Part shown: in pieces, positions 25,258 through 36,114 of the stretch
Numbering within the stretch: the stretch's first letter is position 1
Layout: each line of letters opens with the position of its first letter
Assembly (NCBI GenBank): GCA_024734495.1
Contig: JALMQS010000099.1
Location: 69,321,149-69,385,148 of the forward strand
DNA length: 64,000 bases
Source of the DNA: Forficula auricularia
Taxonomy: Eukaryota; Arthropoda; Insecta; Dermaptera; Forficulidae
Reading direction: 5' to 3'
Notes under the pieces: generated by a model
What the model saw: the letters and a program-made list of their open reading frames with translations, nothing else
Told to the model about the DNA's origin: nothing
The model's database searches: none
Made by a program: the position numbers and the translations under genes

Positions 25258-28200
25258 GGTTGAGAAACAAACGTATAGACAAATTCATTCACTAATCAGG
25301 TGAAAATTTATCAAAAAATACGAGCACTTTATCAATTTCAAGTCCGAATTTTTGATTGAACACCCATGGCTAATACGCTTATATAGCCGAGGTCCGAAAT
25401 GGTTAAAAATTTCCGGAAAAAGTATTAAAATTTTTGAGGAAATTGTAATTTTAATTATTCAAGGGAGATATTTTAATAATTTAAATCTAATTAAGGTTGG
25501 ATTTGGTTGAGAAACAAACCTATAGACAAATTCATTCACTAATCAGGTGAAAATTTATCAAAAAATACGAGCACTTTATCAATTTCAAGTCCGAATATTT
25601 AAATGAAACCCCATGGCTCATTCTCTTATATAGTCGAGGTCCGAAAGGGTTAAATATTTCAGGCGAAAAGTATTAAAAATTTTGAGGAAATTGTAATTTT
25701 AATTATTCAAGGGAGATATTTTAATAACCTAAATCTAATTTAGGTTCTAATTGGGTGACAAACAGACATATAGACAAATTCATTCACTAATCAGGTGGAA
25801 ATTTATTAAAAAATACGAGCACTTTATCAATTTCAAGTCCGAATATTTAAATAAAACCGCATGGCTCATTCCGTTATATAGGTGAGGTCCGAAAGGGTTA
25901 AATATTTCAAGGGAAAAGTATTAAAAAATTTTGAGGGAATTTTTTAATTATAATTATACCAGGGAGATATTTTAATAATTAAAATCTAATCAAGGTTGTA
26001 TTTGGTTGAGTGACAAACCTATAGACTAATTCATTCAATAATCAACTGAAAATTTATCAAAAAATACGAGCACTTTATAAATTTCAAGTCGGAATTTTTG
26101 ATTGAACACCCATGGCGCTTATACGCTTATATAGCTGAGGTCCAAAAGGGTTAAATAGTTCAAGGGAAAGGTATTAAAAATTTTGAGGAAATTGTAATTT
26201 CAATTATTCAAGGGAGATATTTTAATAACCTAAATCTAATTTAGGTTCTAATTGGGTGACAAACAGACATATAGACAAATTCATTCACTAATCAGGTGGA
26301 AATTTATTAAAAAATACGAGCACTTTATCAATTTCAAGTCCGAATATTTAAATGAAACCGCATGGCTCATTCCGTTATATAGGTGAGGTCCGAAAGGATT
26401 AAATATTTCAAGGGAAAAGTATTAAAAAATTTTGAGGGAATTTTTTAATTATAATTATACCAGGGAGATATTTTAATAATTAAAATCTAATCAAGGTTGT
26501 ATTTGGTTGAGTAACAAACCTATAGACTAATTCATTCAATAATCAACTGAAAATTTATCAAAAAATACGAGCACTTTATAAATTTCAAGTCGGAATTTTT
26601 GATTGAACACCCATGGCGCTTATACGCTTATATAGCTGAGGTCCAAAAGGGTTAAATAGATCAAGGGAAAGGTATTAAAAATTTTGAGGAAATTGTAATT
26701 TCAATTATTCAAGGGAGATATTTTAATAACCTAAATCTAATTTAGGTTCTAATTGGGTGACAAACAGACATATAGACAAATTCATTCACTAATCAGGTGG
26801 AAATTTATTAAAAAATACGAGCACTTTATCAATTTCAAGTCCGAATATTTAAATAAAACCGCATGGCTCATTCCGTTATATAGGTGAGGTCCGAAAGGGT
26901 TAAATATTTCAAGGGAAAAGTATTAAAAAATTTTGAGGGAATTTTTTAATTATAATTATACCAGGGAGATATTTTAATAATTAAAATCTAATCAAGGTTG
27001 TATTTGGTTGAGTAACAAACCTATAGACTAATTCATTCAATAATCAACTGAAAATTTATCAAAAAATACGAGCACTTTATAAATTTCAAGTCGGAATTTT
27101 TGATTGAACACCCATGGCTCATACGCTTATATAGCTGAGGTCCAAAAGGGTTAAATAGTTCAAGGGAAAGGTATTAAAAATTTTGAGGAAATTGTAATTT
27201 TAATTTTTAAGGGAGATATTTTAATAATTTAAATCTAATTAAGGTTGTATTTGGTTGAGAAACAAACCTATAGACAAATTCATTCAGTAATCAGGTGAAA
27301 ATTTATCTAAAAATACGAGCACTTTATCAATTTCAAGTCGGAATTTTTGATTGACCACCCATGGCTCATTCCCTTATATAGCCGAGGTCCAAAACAGTTA
27401 AATATTTAAAAGGAAAAGTATTAAAAATTTTGAGGTAATTGTAATTATAATTATACCAGGGAGAAATTTTAATAATCTAAATATAATTTAGGTTCTAATT
27501 GGGTGACAAACAGACATATAGACAAATTCATTCACTAATCAGGTGAAAATTTATCAAAAAATACGAGCACTTTATCAATTTCAAGTCTGAATATTTAAAT
27601 GGTTCATTGCTTATTTAGGTGAGGTCCGAAAGGGTTAAATATTTCAAGGGAAAAGTATAAAAAATTTTGAGGAATTTGTAATTATAATTATACCAGGGAG
27701 ATATTTTAATAATTTAAATCTAATTACGGTCGTATTTGGTTGAGAAACAAACCTATAGACTAATTCATTCAATAATCAACTGAAAATTTATCAAAAAAAT
27801 ACGAGCACTTTATTAATTTCAAGTCGGAATTTTTGATTGACCACCCATTGCTCATTCCCTTATATAGCCGAGGTCCTAAAGGGTTAAATAGTTCAAGGGA
27901 AAGGTATTAAAACTTTTGATGAAATCGTAATTTCAATTAGTCAAGGGAGATATTTTAATAATTTAAATCTAATTAAAGTTGTATTTGGTTGAGAAACAAA
28001 CCTTTAGACTAATTCATTCAGTAATCAGGTGAAAATTTATCAAAAAATACGAGAACTTTATCAATTTCAAGTCAGAATTTTTGATTGAACACCCATGGCT
28101 CATACGCTTATATAGCCGAGGTCCAAAAGCGTTAAATATTTCATGGAAAAAGTATTTAAAAATTTTGAAAAATTGTTATCTTAATTATTCAATGGAGATA

Positions 28201-28729
28201 TTTTAATAATTAAATTCTGATTCAGGTTCTATTGTGATGACAAACAAACCTATAGACAAATTCATTCACTAATCAGGTGAACATTTATCAAAAAATACGA
28301 GCTTTTATCAATTTCAAGTCGGAATTTTCGATTGAACACCCATAGCTCATACCCTTATATAGCCGAGGTCCGAAATGGTTAAATATTTCAGGGAAAATGT
28401 ATTAAAAATTTTGAGGAAATTGTAATTTTAATTATTCAAGGGAGATATTTTAATAATTTAAATCTAATTAAGGTTCTTTTGGGGTGACACACAGACCTAT
28501 AGACAAATTCATTAAGTAATTAGGTGAAAATTTATCAAAAAATACGAGCACTTTATCAATTTGAAGTCCGAATTTTTGAATTAACACCCATGGCTCATTC
28601 CCTTATATAGCCGAGGTCCGAAATGGTTAAAAATTTCAGGGAAAAAGTATTAAAAATTTTGAGGAAATTGTAATTTTAATTATTCAAGGGGGATATTTTA
28701 ATTATTTAAATCTAATTAAGGTTGTATTT
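25258..28729 (+). repeat. Sat-A', second stretch, with dimeric higher-order repeat
   Basis: About 14 further divergent monomers. Between about 25,735 and 27,180 two distinct monomer types alternate: one with CCGCATGGCTCATTCCGTTA near 25,856, 26,358 and 26,861, the other with CACCCATGGCGCTTATACGC or CACCCATGGCTCATACGC near 26,108, 26,610 and 27,109. This is a dimer of about 502 bp repeated nearly three times. Confidence 0.9.
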
Positions 28730-29510
28730 ATTGTTTGCAAAAGAAACATCATATACCTGGAACAAAAGCTATCTTTTAAAGAGAAGACCAAACATGAAGT
28801 TAACAGAAGAATAGGATTAGCCTGGAACAAGTTCTGGTCTTTAAAATTTATATTAAAAAATAATCAAATTAAACTGGACACAAAGATCAAAACTCTAAAA
28901 ACATGTGTATTTCCTACATTACTATATGGGTGTCAAACATGGTCGCCTACTGAATTAACGGTACGAAAACTCGAGATACCCCAAAGAAATTTGATCCGAA
29001 GTATCCTTGGCTACAGAAAAATAGACAGACATAAAATAGAAGATCTATATAGAATTACAAAAATGAGAAATATTAGCATTGACTTAAGAAAAAGTAAATG
29101 GAGATGGGCGGGGATAGTTGCTAGAATGCAGGATAAAAGTTGGCCAAAATTCCAACTGAGTGGATAGTCCCCATACAGGAAAAGATCGCGAGGAAGACCA
29201 CCAAGAAGATGGAATGACGAATTCTAGTGAGAGTGACTGGAGTCGAATGGATGAGAGTGGCAAGAAACAGAGACACTTGGAAGACCATGGGAGAGGCCTA
29301 TGCCCCTCGGGGCCTGGTTCCTTATAACTTGTTCATAGTTTAATTAAAAATGAAAACAAATGTATTTTATTATAGTTAAAAAAATAAAAACGATGTTTGT
29401 AATAATAATGATACTAAATAATTATAATGTATATAGAATGTTAAATGAAAATGTAATTTGAACCTATAAAGGTTTAAAAATAAAATAATAAATAAAATAA
29501 GGTTGTATTT
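28718..29510 (+). mobile_element. RTE-type LINE 3' fragment, copy 2 (unoccupied)
   Basis: Nearly the same 3' fragment as copy 1, 769 bp at 28,730-29,498, with the same 12-bp flanking repeat AAGGTTGTATTT (28,718-28,729 and 29,499-29,510) and the same 5' truncation point. It lacks the nested RTE. Identical endpoints mean this is not an independent insertion but a copy duplicated together with surrounding satellite. It keeps the A missing from copy 1 near 28,900, but has its own small indels, such as GGATAGTCCCCATAC near 29,162. Confidence 0.9.
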
Positions 29511-30809
29511 GGTTGAGAAACAAACCTATAGACAAATTCATTCACTAATCAGGTGAAAATTTATCAAAAAATACGAGCACTTTATCAATTTCAAGTCCGA
29601 ATTTTTGATTGAACACCCATGGCTCATACGCTTATATAGCCGAGGTCCAAAAGTGTTAAATATTTCATGGAAAAAGTATTAAAAATTTTGAGGAAATTGT
29701 AATTTTAATTATTCAAGGGAGATATTATAATAATTAAAATCTAATTAAGGTTCTTTTGGGGTGACAAACAGAACTATAGACAAATTTTTTCACTAATCAG
29801 GTGAAAATTTATCAAAAAATACGAGCACTATATCAATTTCAAGTCCGAATATTTGATTGAACACCCTTGGCTCATTCGTTTATATAGTCGAGGTCCGAAA
29901 GGGTTAAATATTTCAGGAGAAAAGTATTACATATTTTGAGGAAATTGTAATTTTAATTATTCAAGGGAGATATTTTAATAATTTAAATCTAATTAAGGTT
30001 GCATTTGGTTGAGAAACAAACCTACAGACAAATTCATTCACTAATCAGTAGAAAATTTATAAAAAAATATGAGCACTTTATCAATTTCAAGTCCGAATAT
30101 TTGATTGTACACCTTTGGCTTATTCGCTTATATAGACGAGGTCCAAAAGGGTTAAATATTTCAAGGGAAAAGTATTACAAATTTTGAGGAAATTGTAATT
30201 TTCATTATTCAAGGGAGATATTTTAATAATTTAAATCTAATTAAGGTTGCATTTGGTTGAGAAACAAACCTACAGACAAATTCATTCACTAATAAGTAGA
30301 AAATTTATAAAAAAATACGAGCACTTTATCAATATCTGTCGGAATTTTTGAATGAACACCCATGGCTCATTCCCTTATATAGCGGAGGTCCGAAATCGTT
30401 AAATATTTGAGGAAAAAGTATTAAAAATTTTGAAAAAATAGATATTTTTATTATTCAAGGGAGAAATTTTAATAATTAAAATCTAATTAAGTTTCTATTG
30501 GGGTGACAAACATACATATAGATAAATTCATTCACTAATCAGGTGATAATTTATCAAAAAATACGAACACTTTATAAATTTCAAGTCCGAATTTTTAATT
30601 GAAATCCCATGGCTCATTCCCTTATATAGCTGACGTCCAAAAGCGTTAAATATTTCAGGCAAAATGTATTAAAAATTTTGAAGAAATTATAATTTTAATC
30701 ATTCAAGGGAGATGTTTTAATAATTAAAATCTAATGAAGATTGTATTTGTTTGAGAAAAGAACCTATAGACAAATTCATTCACTAATCAAGTGAAATTTT
30801 ATCAAAAAA
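29511..30809 (+). repeat. Sat-A', third stretch
   Basis: About five divergent monomers with the usual landmarks (CACCCATGGCTCAT, TTATATAGCCGAGGTCC, GGGAGATATTTTAATAATT). The 62-residue open frame at 29,999-30,187 is a chance opening in satellite sequence. Confidence 0.9.
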
Positions 30810-31028
30810 GATTTGAATAATTTTTGGAGACGGGCTGAAGAGTGAATTAGTGTGGATATCGATGAATCAGTCCAAAATAAGGAGAAGATAATTTACACTA
30901 TCTTTTTATTCATAAAACCGACGATTCGCGAATAGCCTCCGAAATGTCGGTTTTATGAATAAAAATATAGTGTAAATTATCTTCTCCTTTTTTTGGACTG
31001 CCTCATCGATATCCACTTTACCAAAAAA
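30798..31028 (-). mobile_element. Palindromic Penelope-type hairpin element, family 1 copy A
   Basis: A 207-bp palindrome (30,810-31,016) interrupts a Sat-A' monomer. It is flanked by 12-bp repeats TTTATCAAAAAA and TTTACCAAAAAA (one mismatch). The arms share GGATATCGATGA, CAGTCCAAAA and AATTTACACTAT, and meet near an ACCGACG/TGTCGGT centre. The asymmetric end GATTTGAATAATTTTTGGAG lies on the left, so this copy is inverted relative to the one at 43,316. Only the CCGAAATGTCGG end of a hammerhead-like core survives. Confidence 0.8.
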
Positions 31029-31491
31029 TACGACCTCTTTAACAATTTCAAGTCGGAATTTTTGAATGAACACCAATGGCTCATTCCCTTATATAGTCGA
31101 GGTCCGAAATGGTTAAAAATTTTAGGGTAAAAGTGTAAAAAATTTTTAAAAAATTCTAATTTTAATTATTTCATGGAGATATTTTAATAATTAAATTCTA
31201 ATTAAGGTTCTATAGGGGTGAGAAACAAACCTATATACAAATTCATTAACTAATCAGGTAAAATTTATCAAAAAATACTAGCAGTTTATCAATTTCAAAT
31301 CGGAATTTTTTTAATTGAACAGCCATGGCTCATTCCCTTATATAGCCGAGGTCCCAAAGGGTTAAATATTTCAGAGAAAAAGTCTAAAAATTTTGACGAA
31401 ATTGTGATTTTAATTATTTCAGGGAGATATTTTAATAAATAAAATCTAATTAAGGTTCTATTGGAATGAGAAACAAAGCAATAGTCAAATT
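31029..31491 (+). repeat. Sat-A', fourth stretch
   Basis: Degraded monomers that continue directly from the one split by the palindrome on the left. The right end is the insertion point of a LINE tail inside CAAATT/TCATTCAC. Confidence 0.85.
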
Positions 31492-31750
31492 AGAAAAGTG
31501 CCGGACCACTTCATTTGCCAATATATCCCCATTACTTCAATGAACTGGAACTGTCTCCCAGCATCCATCTTTCCCAGCACCTATAATCTTCAAAACTTCA
31601 AAACCGGAGTGCATAGACACCTACGTCTACACCCTCTCACTTAATCAACTTTCCCTTCTCTTCGGTAATGGAAAGGTCTTTCGAGATCCATAGCAGCTGC
31701 ATCTTTACTGGTGAACCCCTTCTTGCATTCGATTACATTAAAAAAAAAAA
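31492..31750 (+). mobile_element. LINE 3' tail with poly(A), C-terminal coding remnant
   Basis: A 259-bp non-satellite insertion ends in an A run at 31,740-31,750 and splits the satellite motif CAAATTCATTCACTAATC. The frame at 31,498-31,644 reads VPDHFICQYIPITSMNWNC, then LPASIFPSTYNLQNFKTGVH, and stops at TAA. A W-N-x-L-P segment followed by an aromatic/FK segment is the usual C-terminus of CR1/Jockey-group LINE proteins. This is a heavily 5'-truncated copy; no clear target duplication was seen. Confidence 0.65.
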
Positions 31751-31962
31751 TCATTCACTTATCTTGTAAAATTTATCAAAAAATACGAGCACTTTATCAA
31801 TTTCAAGTCGGAATTTTTGAATGAACACCCATGGCTCATTCCCTTATATCGTCGAGGTCCGAAATGTTTAAATATTTCAGGGTAAATTTGTTAAAAATTT
31901 TGAAAAATTGTAATTTTAATTATTTCAGGGAGATATTTTAATAATTATACTCTAATTAATGT
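31751..31962 (+). repeat. Sat-A', fifth stretch
   Basis: Part of one divergent monomer between the LINE tail and the next hairpin element. It carries CACCCATGGCTCATTCCC and GGGAGATATTTTAATAATT. Confidence 0.85.
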
Positions 31963-32183
31963 ATAATAATAAAACTTGAGTAAGTACGAGGTAGGTTTCA
32001 CAAAAAAAGAAATAAAACAAAATTGAGTTTTGAATTCGAAATATATCGAATTGAAAACTCAATTTTGTTTTATTTCTTTTTTTGTGAAACCTACCTCGTA
32101 TCTTACTCAAGTTTTATTATTATATTAAAATGTTTCACCTAGAACCAACACCGAACTCCTTAAAAGTTATTTCCAATTAATGT
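31952..32183 (+). mobile_element. Palindromic Penelope-type hairpin element, family 2 copy A
   Basis: A 210-bp element (31,963-32,172) is flanked by 11-bp repeats CTAATTAATGT and CCAATTAATGT. The inverted arms contain GAGGTAGGTTTCAC and ACAAAATTGAGTTTTGAAT and meet at a short centre with TTCGAAATATATCGAA. The centre that would hold the catalytic CUGAUGA box is deleted. The right end has the asymmetric tail TTCACCTAGAACCAAC to CTCCTTAAAAGTTA, also seen in copy B at 49,465. Confidence 0.82.
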
Positions 32184-32815
32184 TCTATAGGGGTGATAAT
32201 CAAACCTATAAACAAATTCATTCACTAATCAACTGAAAATTTATCAAAAAAAACTAGCACTTTATCAATTTGTAGTCCGAATTTTTGATTGAACACCCAT
32301 GCCTCATTCCCATATATAGCCGAGGTCCGAAATGGTTAAATATTTCAGGGAAAACCTATTAAAAATGTTGAGGAAATTGTGATTTTAATTATTCAAGGGA
32401 AATATTTTAATAATTAAAATCTAATTATTGTTGTATTGGGGTGACAAACAAACCTATAGACAAATTCATTCACTACTCAGGTAAAATTTTTAAAATATAC
32501 GAGCACACCATCAATTTCAAGTCCGGTTTTTTGATTGAATACCCATGAATCATTCCCTTATATAGCCGAGGTCCCATAGGGTTAACTATTTCAGGGAAAA
32601 AGTATTAAATATTTTGAGAAAATTGTAATTTTAATTTTTTCAGGGAGATATTTTTATAATTAAAGTCCTATTAAGGTTCTATAGCGGTGATAAACAAACC
32701 TATAGACAAATTCATTCACTAATCAGGTAAATTTATCAAAAAAAACGAGCACTTTATCAATTTGAAGTCCGAATTTTTGATTGAACACCCATGGCTCATT
32801 CGCTTATATAGGCAT
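32184..32815 (+). repeat. Sat-A', last stretch
   Basis: About 2.5 strongly divergent monomers (CCCATGCCTCATTCCC, CCCATGAATCATTCCC). The array ends inside a monomer just after CATTCGCTTATATAGG. Confidence 0.85.
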
Positions 32816-33556
32816 ATAGTCAACCCAGGTGTCCACAATTTATACCTGTTGAACAAGAGCGAAATGAGTTATTTTTGGAAAAACTTTAAAATATTTAGAT
32901 TTTAATTTAATATTAATTATATAAGGGCAATTATTACAATACTATTAATAATATAGCCAAATATGTGGATGGCTAACACAGAAACAGATATATTTTTTTG
33001 ATATAAGAGATAAATTTTATAAAAATACTCACGAAATGAACAAATTCGAAACTTTGTGATACCCTGAATTCAACTATGGTGTTCTCAATTTATACCTATT
33101 GGACAAGAGAGAATTGAGTTATTTTTGGAAAAAATTTAAAATATTTAGAATTTAATATTAATTATATAGGGGGATTTATTAAAATACTATTAGTAATACA
33201 GCAAAATAAGTGGATGGCTAACACACAAAGAGATATATTTTTTTAATATAACAGATAAATTTTATAAAAATACTCACGAAATGAACAAATTCGAGACTGT
33301 GTGATGGACTGAAGTCAACCCAGGTGTCCACAATTTATACCTGTTGGACAAGAGAGAAATGGGTTATTTTTGGAAAAACTTTAAAATGTTTAGATTTTAA
33401 TTTAATATTAATTATATAGGGGCAATTATTTAAATACTATGAATAATATACCAAAATAAGTAAATGGCTAACACACAAACAGATATATATTTTTGATATA
33501 AGAGATAAATTTATAAAAATACTCACGAAATGAACAAATTCGAGAATGTGTGATTG
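32816..33556 (+). repeat. Sat-B: three monomers of about 247 bp, distant relative of Sat-A'
   Basis: Three copies of a unit with GTGTCCACAATTTATACCTG, GGATGGCTAACACA and TACTCACGAAATGAACAAATT. The AATTTATACC landmark lies at 32,837, 33,087 and 33,332. Several segments align loosely with Sat-A' in the same order (ACACACAAACAGATATA with GACAAACAGACATATAG; AAAATACTCACGAAATGA with AAAATACGAGCACTTTA). Common descent with conserved monomer length is inferred. Confidence 0.8.
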
Positions 33557-33930
33557 CCTCAACAACTCTCAGTTTTCTTACTTAATTCTCACTTCTCTTA
33601 TTAACTCTCAGATTTCTTAATTAACTCTTAGTTTTTTACTTAATTCTCAGTTTCCTGACTTAACTCCTCGTTTTCCTAATTAATTCACTTTTTACATACT
33701 CACCTTATAGATTTCATATTTAATTAGCTGTTTTCATACTTAACTCACTGTTTAAATACTTAACTCTCAGTTTGCTTACTTAACCCTCAGTTTTCTTTTT
33801 AATTTTTCTTTTTCGTAATTAAATCGCTGTTTACATACTTACCTTTGTTTATTCATACTTAATTAGCTATTTTCTTACTCATTTCTCAGTTTACATATAT
33901 GACTCTCTGTTGTCTTAATTATCTCCTCGT
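33556..33930 (+). repeat. Pyrimidine-rich minisatellite
   Basis: About 17 imperfect copies of a 20-25 bp unit close to TTAACTCTCAGTTTTCTTAC. The plus strand is almost purine-free in places. No coding potential. Confidence 0.8.
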
Positions 33931-33939
33931 TAAAACAAT

Positions 33940-34126
33940 ATATTTTCGTTTGAATATCCTAAAAAATATTAGTTTTTTAACCCTTTCTAAGATCGGTAGT
34001 TGATACTTAGGGTGGACCCTTTTCATCTTGATTGAGAATTTATTAAATAAATAAAATATTAATTTTCAAAAAACTAAACTCAATTTTAAATAATAGATTT
34101 TATATAGATTTAAATAAGTATAATTT
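33940..34126 (+). repeat. Sat-C, first stretch
   Basis: One degenerate copy of a unit that recurs at 34,937-36,870. Shared pieces include TTGAGAATTTATTAAATAAA and TTTTATATAGATTTAAAT. Confidence 0.65.
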
Positions 34127-34936
34127 AGCTGGATGATCACGAGGAAGACCACCAAGAAGATTGACGGACGAATTAGTGAGAGTGGTCGGAATCGATTGGA
34201 ATAGAGTTTCTAGAGATAGAGACACTTGGAAGACCGTGGGAGAGGCGTATGTCCCTCGATACCTGGTTCCTTTATAACTTGTACATAGTCTAATTATAAA
34301 TACACTTGTACATAAGCTTGGTTAAATACGTATTTATCTATGCATCAACCATTTTGAGACCTAATTTGAAAGTGAATATAGCAAGGGTTGAGAGAGTTCA
34401 GCATAAGGCGTTGAAATTATATTGAACAGAATCCATTGTCCAGAACTAAAGTCTCTTTTTCCTTTAAATAATCCCACATATGTACTTAGAGACAACCAGC
34501 CTTTCTACCCTAAAGTACCAATCACGCATCCCGCTGAGAATAATCCAATCTATAGACTCTGTGTTTGCTATAACGAACGCTCTTATAGTGTAATAGATTT
34601 GGCTTTTCATCCTAATAGAGTGACTAAAGCAATTAAAGAAAATACGCTATGTTATGATTAAGCTTTAAAGTTCAAAGTTCATTTGTTTGTTATTTACAGA
34701 ATTTATCTTCACTTAACATATTACATATTGTATCGCTCTGTCTTTCTGTGTATAATATTATGTTTAAATGTAACCAATTTGTAAATGCATCTTGCCGTCG
34801 AAAATAAAAAAAAAAAATGCAAACATAAATGTATTAGTATAAAAAAATAATAATAATAAATATTTTAAATTAATTAATTATATGTAAAATGTAAAATGTA
34901 ATTTGAAACAATAAAGGATTAAAATAAATAAATAAA
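34127..34936 (+). mobile_element. Third RTE fragment, split by another LINE tail
   Basis: Positions 34,133-34,302 translate to RGRPPRRLTDELVRVVGIDW, then DTWKTVGEAYVPRYLVP, the same C-terminal module as the RTE copies at 22.7 and 28.7 kb. The RTE 3' tail resumes near 34,817 (AAACATAAATGTATTAGTAT, then TGTAAAATGTAATTTGAAAC) and ends in AAATAAATAAATAAATG. The sequence between is a second LINE remnant. The outer element interrupts Sat-C. Confidence 0.75.
34330..34810 (+). pseudogene. LINE (CR1/Jockey-group type) C-terminal remnant
   Basis: One frame reads ILRPNLKVNIARVERVQHKA and LKLY before a stop near 34,425. A shifted frame at 34,422-34,661 continues with RIHCPELKSLFPLNNPTYVL and ends at residue 79 with a stop. 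A 'RVQHK(A/F)L' segment followed by 'I-x-CPELL' and an N-P-I-x-R-L segment is a recurring end of LINE reverse transcriptase proteins. The start methionine at 34,422 arises at the frame break. An A-rich 3' end is at about 34,805-34,817. Clade assignment is uncertain. Confidence 0.6.
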
Positions 34937-35889
34937 TGTCACTGGAATATCTCTAAAAAAATCACTTTTTTAACTCTCTTTAAAATGCCACATTGATACA
35001 AAGGGGACCCTTATCAACTTCATTGAGAATTTATTGAAAAAATAAAATATTAATTTAAAAAAAAATCTAAACTCATTTTAAATAGTTGATTTTATATAGA
35101 TTTAAATGAGTATAATTTCGATGGAATATTTCGAAAAAATCACTTTTTTAATTCTTATTTAAATATAAAGAAATGAGAATGTATTTGAGAAAGAATGATT
35201 GAATTTTTATCAGTATTGCATTTTTTTAGAAAATAAATATTTGAATTTCGAGTGGAATTATACTTAATTTTAGTAGAATATTTTATAAAGATATAGAAAA
35301 TTATAATTCCATCAAAGAATCTCGAAAAAACATTCATTTTATACCCTTGAAAAAATGAAGAAATTGATAAAGATCCCCCCTTATCATCAGATTTCCAATT
35401 TTTTTAGAAAATAAATATTTGAGTTTCGAGGGGATTATATTTAATTCTAGTAGAGTATTTTATAGAGATATAGGAAATTATAATTTCATAAAATAAACTC
35501 GAAAAAACATTCATTTTATACCCTTGAAAAAATGAAGAAATTGATAAAGGTCCCCCTTATCATCAGATTTCCAATTTTTTTAGAAAATAAATATTTGAAT
35601 TTCGAGGGGATTATACTTAATTCTAGTAGAGTATTTTATAGAGATATAAGAAATTATAATTTCATAAAATAAACTCGAAAAAACATTCATTTTCTACCCT
35701 TGTAAACGATGAAGAAAGTTATAAGGGTCCACTCAACTAAACTCATTTTAAATAGTTGATTTTCTATAGATTTAAATGAGTATAATTTCCAAAGAGAAAC
35801 AAAGAGGTTGTCCTCTGCTTGATGCAAATAAACATACACACATATATATCGAGATGATATATCTGTATATATATTATTTATTTGTTTGA

Positions 35890-35924
35890 GACTATAGTTT
35901 CGAAGACTTGGTCTTCATCATCAG
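35890..35924 (-). ncRNA. Hammerhead-ribozyme-like core, left arm of family 3 copy A
   Basis: On the minus strand: CTGATGA (35,918-35,924), one extra T, a 6-bp helix GAAGAC/GTCTTC with loop CAA, GAAA (35,898-35,901), then CTATAGTC, which can form a 3-bp helix III before the cleavage C. Hammerheads are known in terminal repeats of Penelope-like elements. The extra base after CTGATGA is unusual for the textbook core, so activity is unproven. Confidence 0.65.
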
Positions 35925-36079
35925 TCTTTCTTCAATTATAAATGTTTTTCATGGAGTCAATATCATATGGATATTGAAAACTTGGTGTTCCTAGCCCTCC
36001 AGCAGTGACGAAGGAACACCAAGTCTTCAATATCCATATGATATTGACTCCATGAAAAACATTTATAATTGAAGAAAGA

Positions 36080-36114
36080 CTGATGATGAAGACCAAGTCT
36101 TCGAAACTATAGTC
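36080..36114 (+). ncRNA. Hammerhead-ribozyme-like core, right arm of family 3 copy A
   Basis: CTGATGA (36,080-36,086), T, helix II GAAGAC/GTCTTC with loop CAA (36,088-36,102), GAAA (36,103-36,106), then CTATAG and TC. An A-C-U/A-G-U helix III of 3 bp places the expected cleavage after C36,114. Flanks ATTTAT (36,061) and ATAAAT (about 36,123) can extend helix I across an internal loop, the usual type I layout. The core is an exact mirror of the left arm. Confidence 0.68.
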
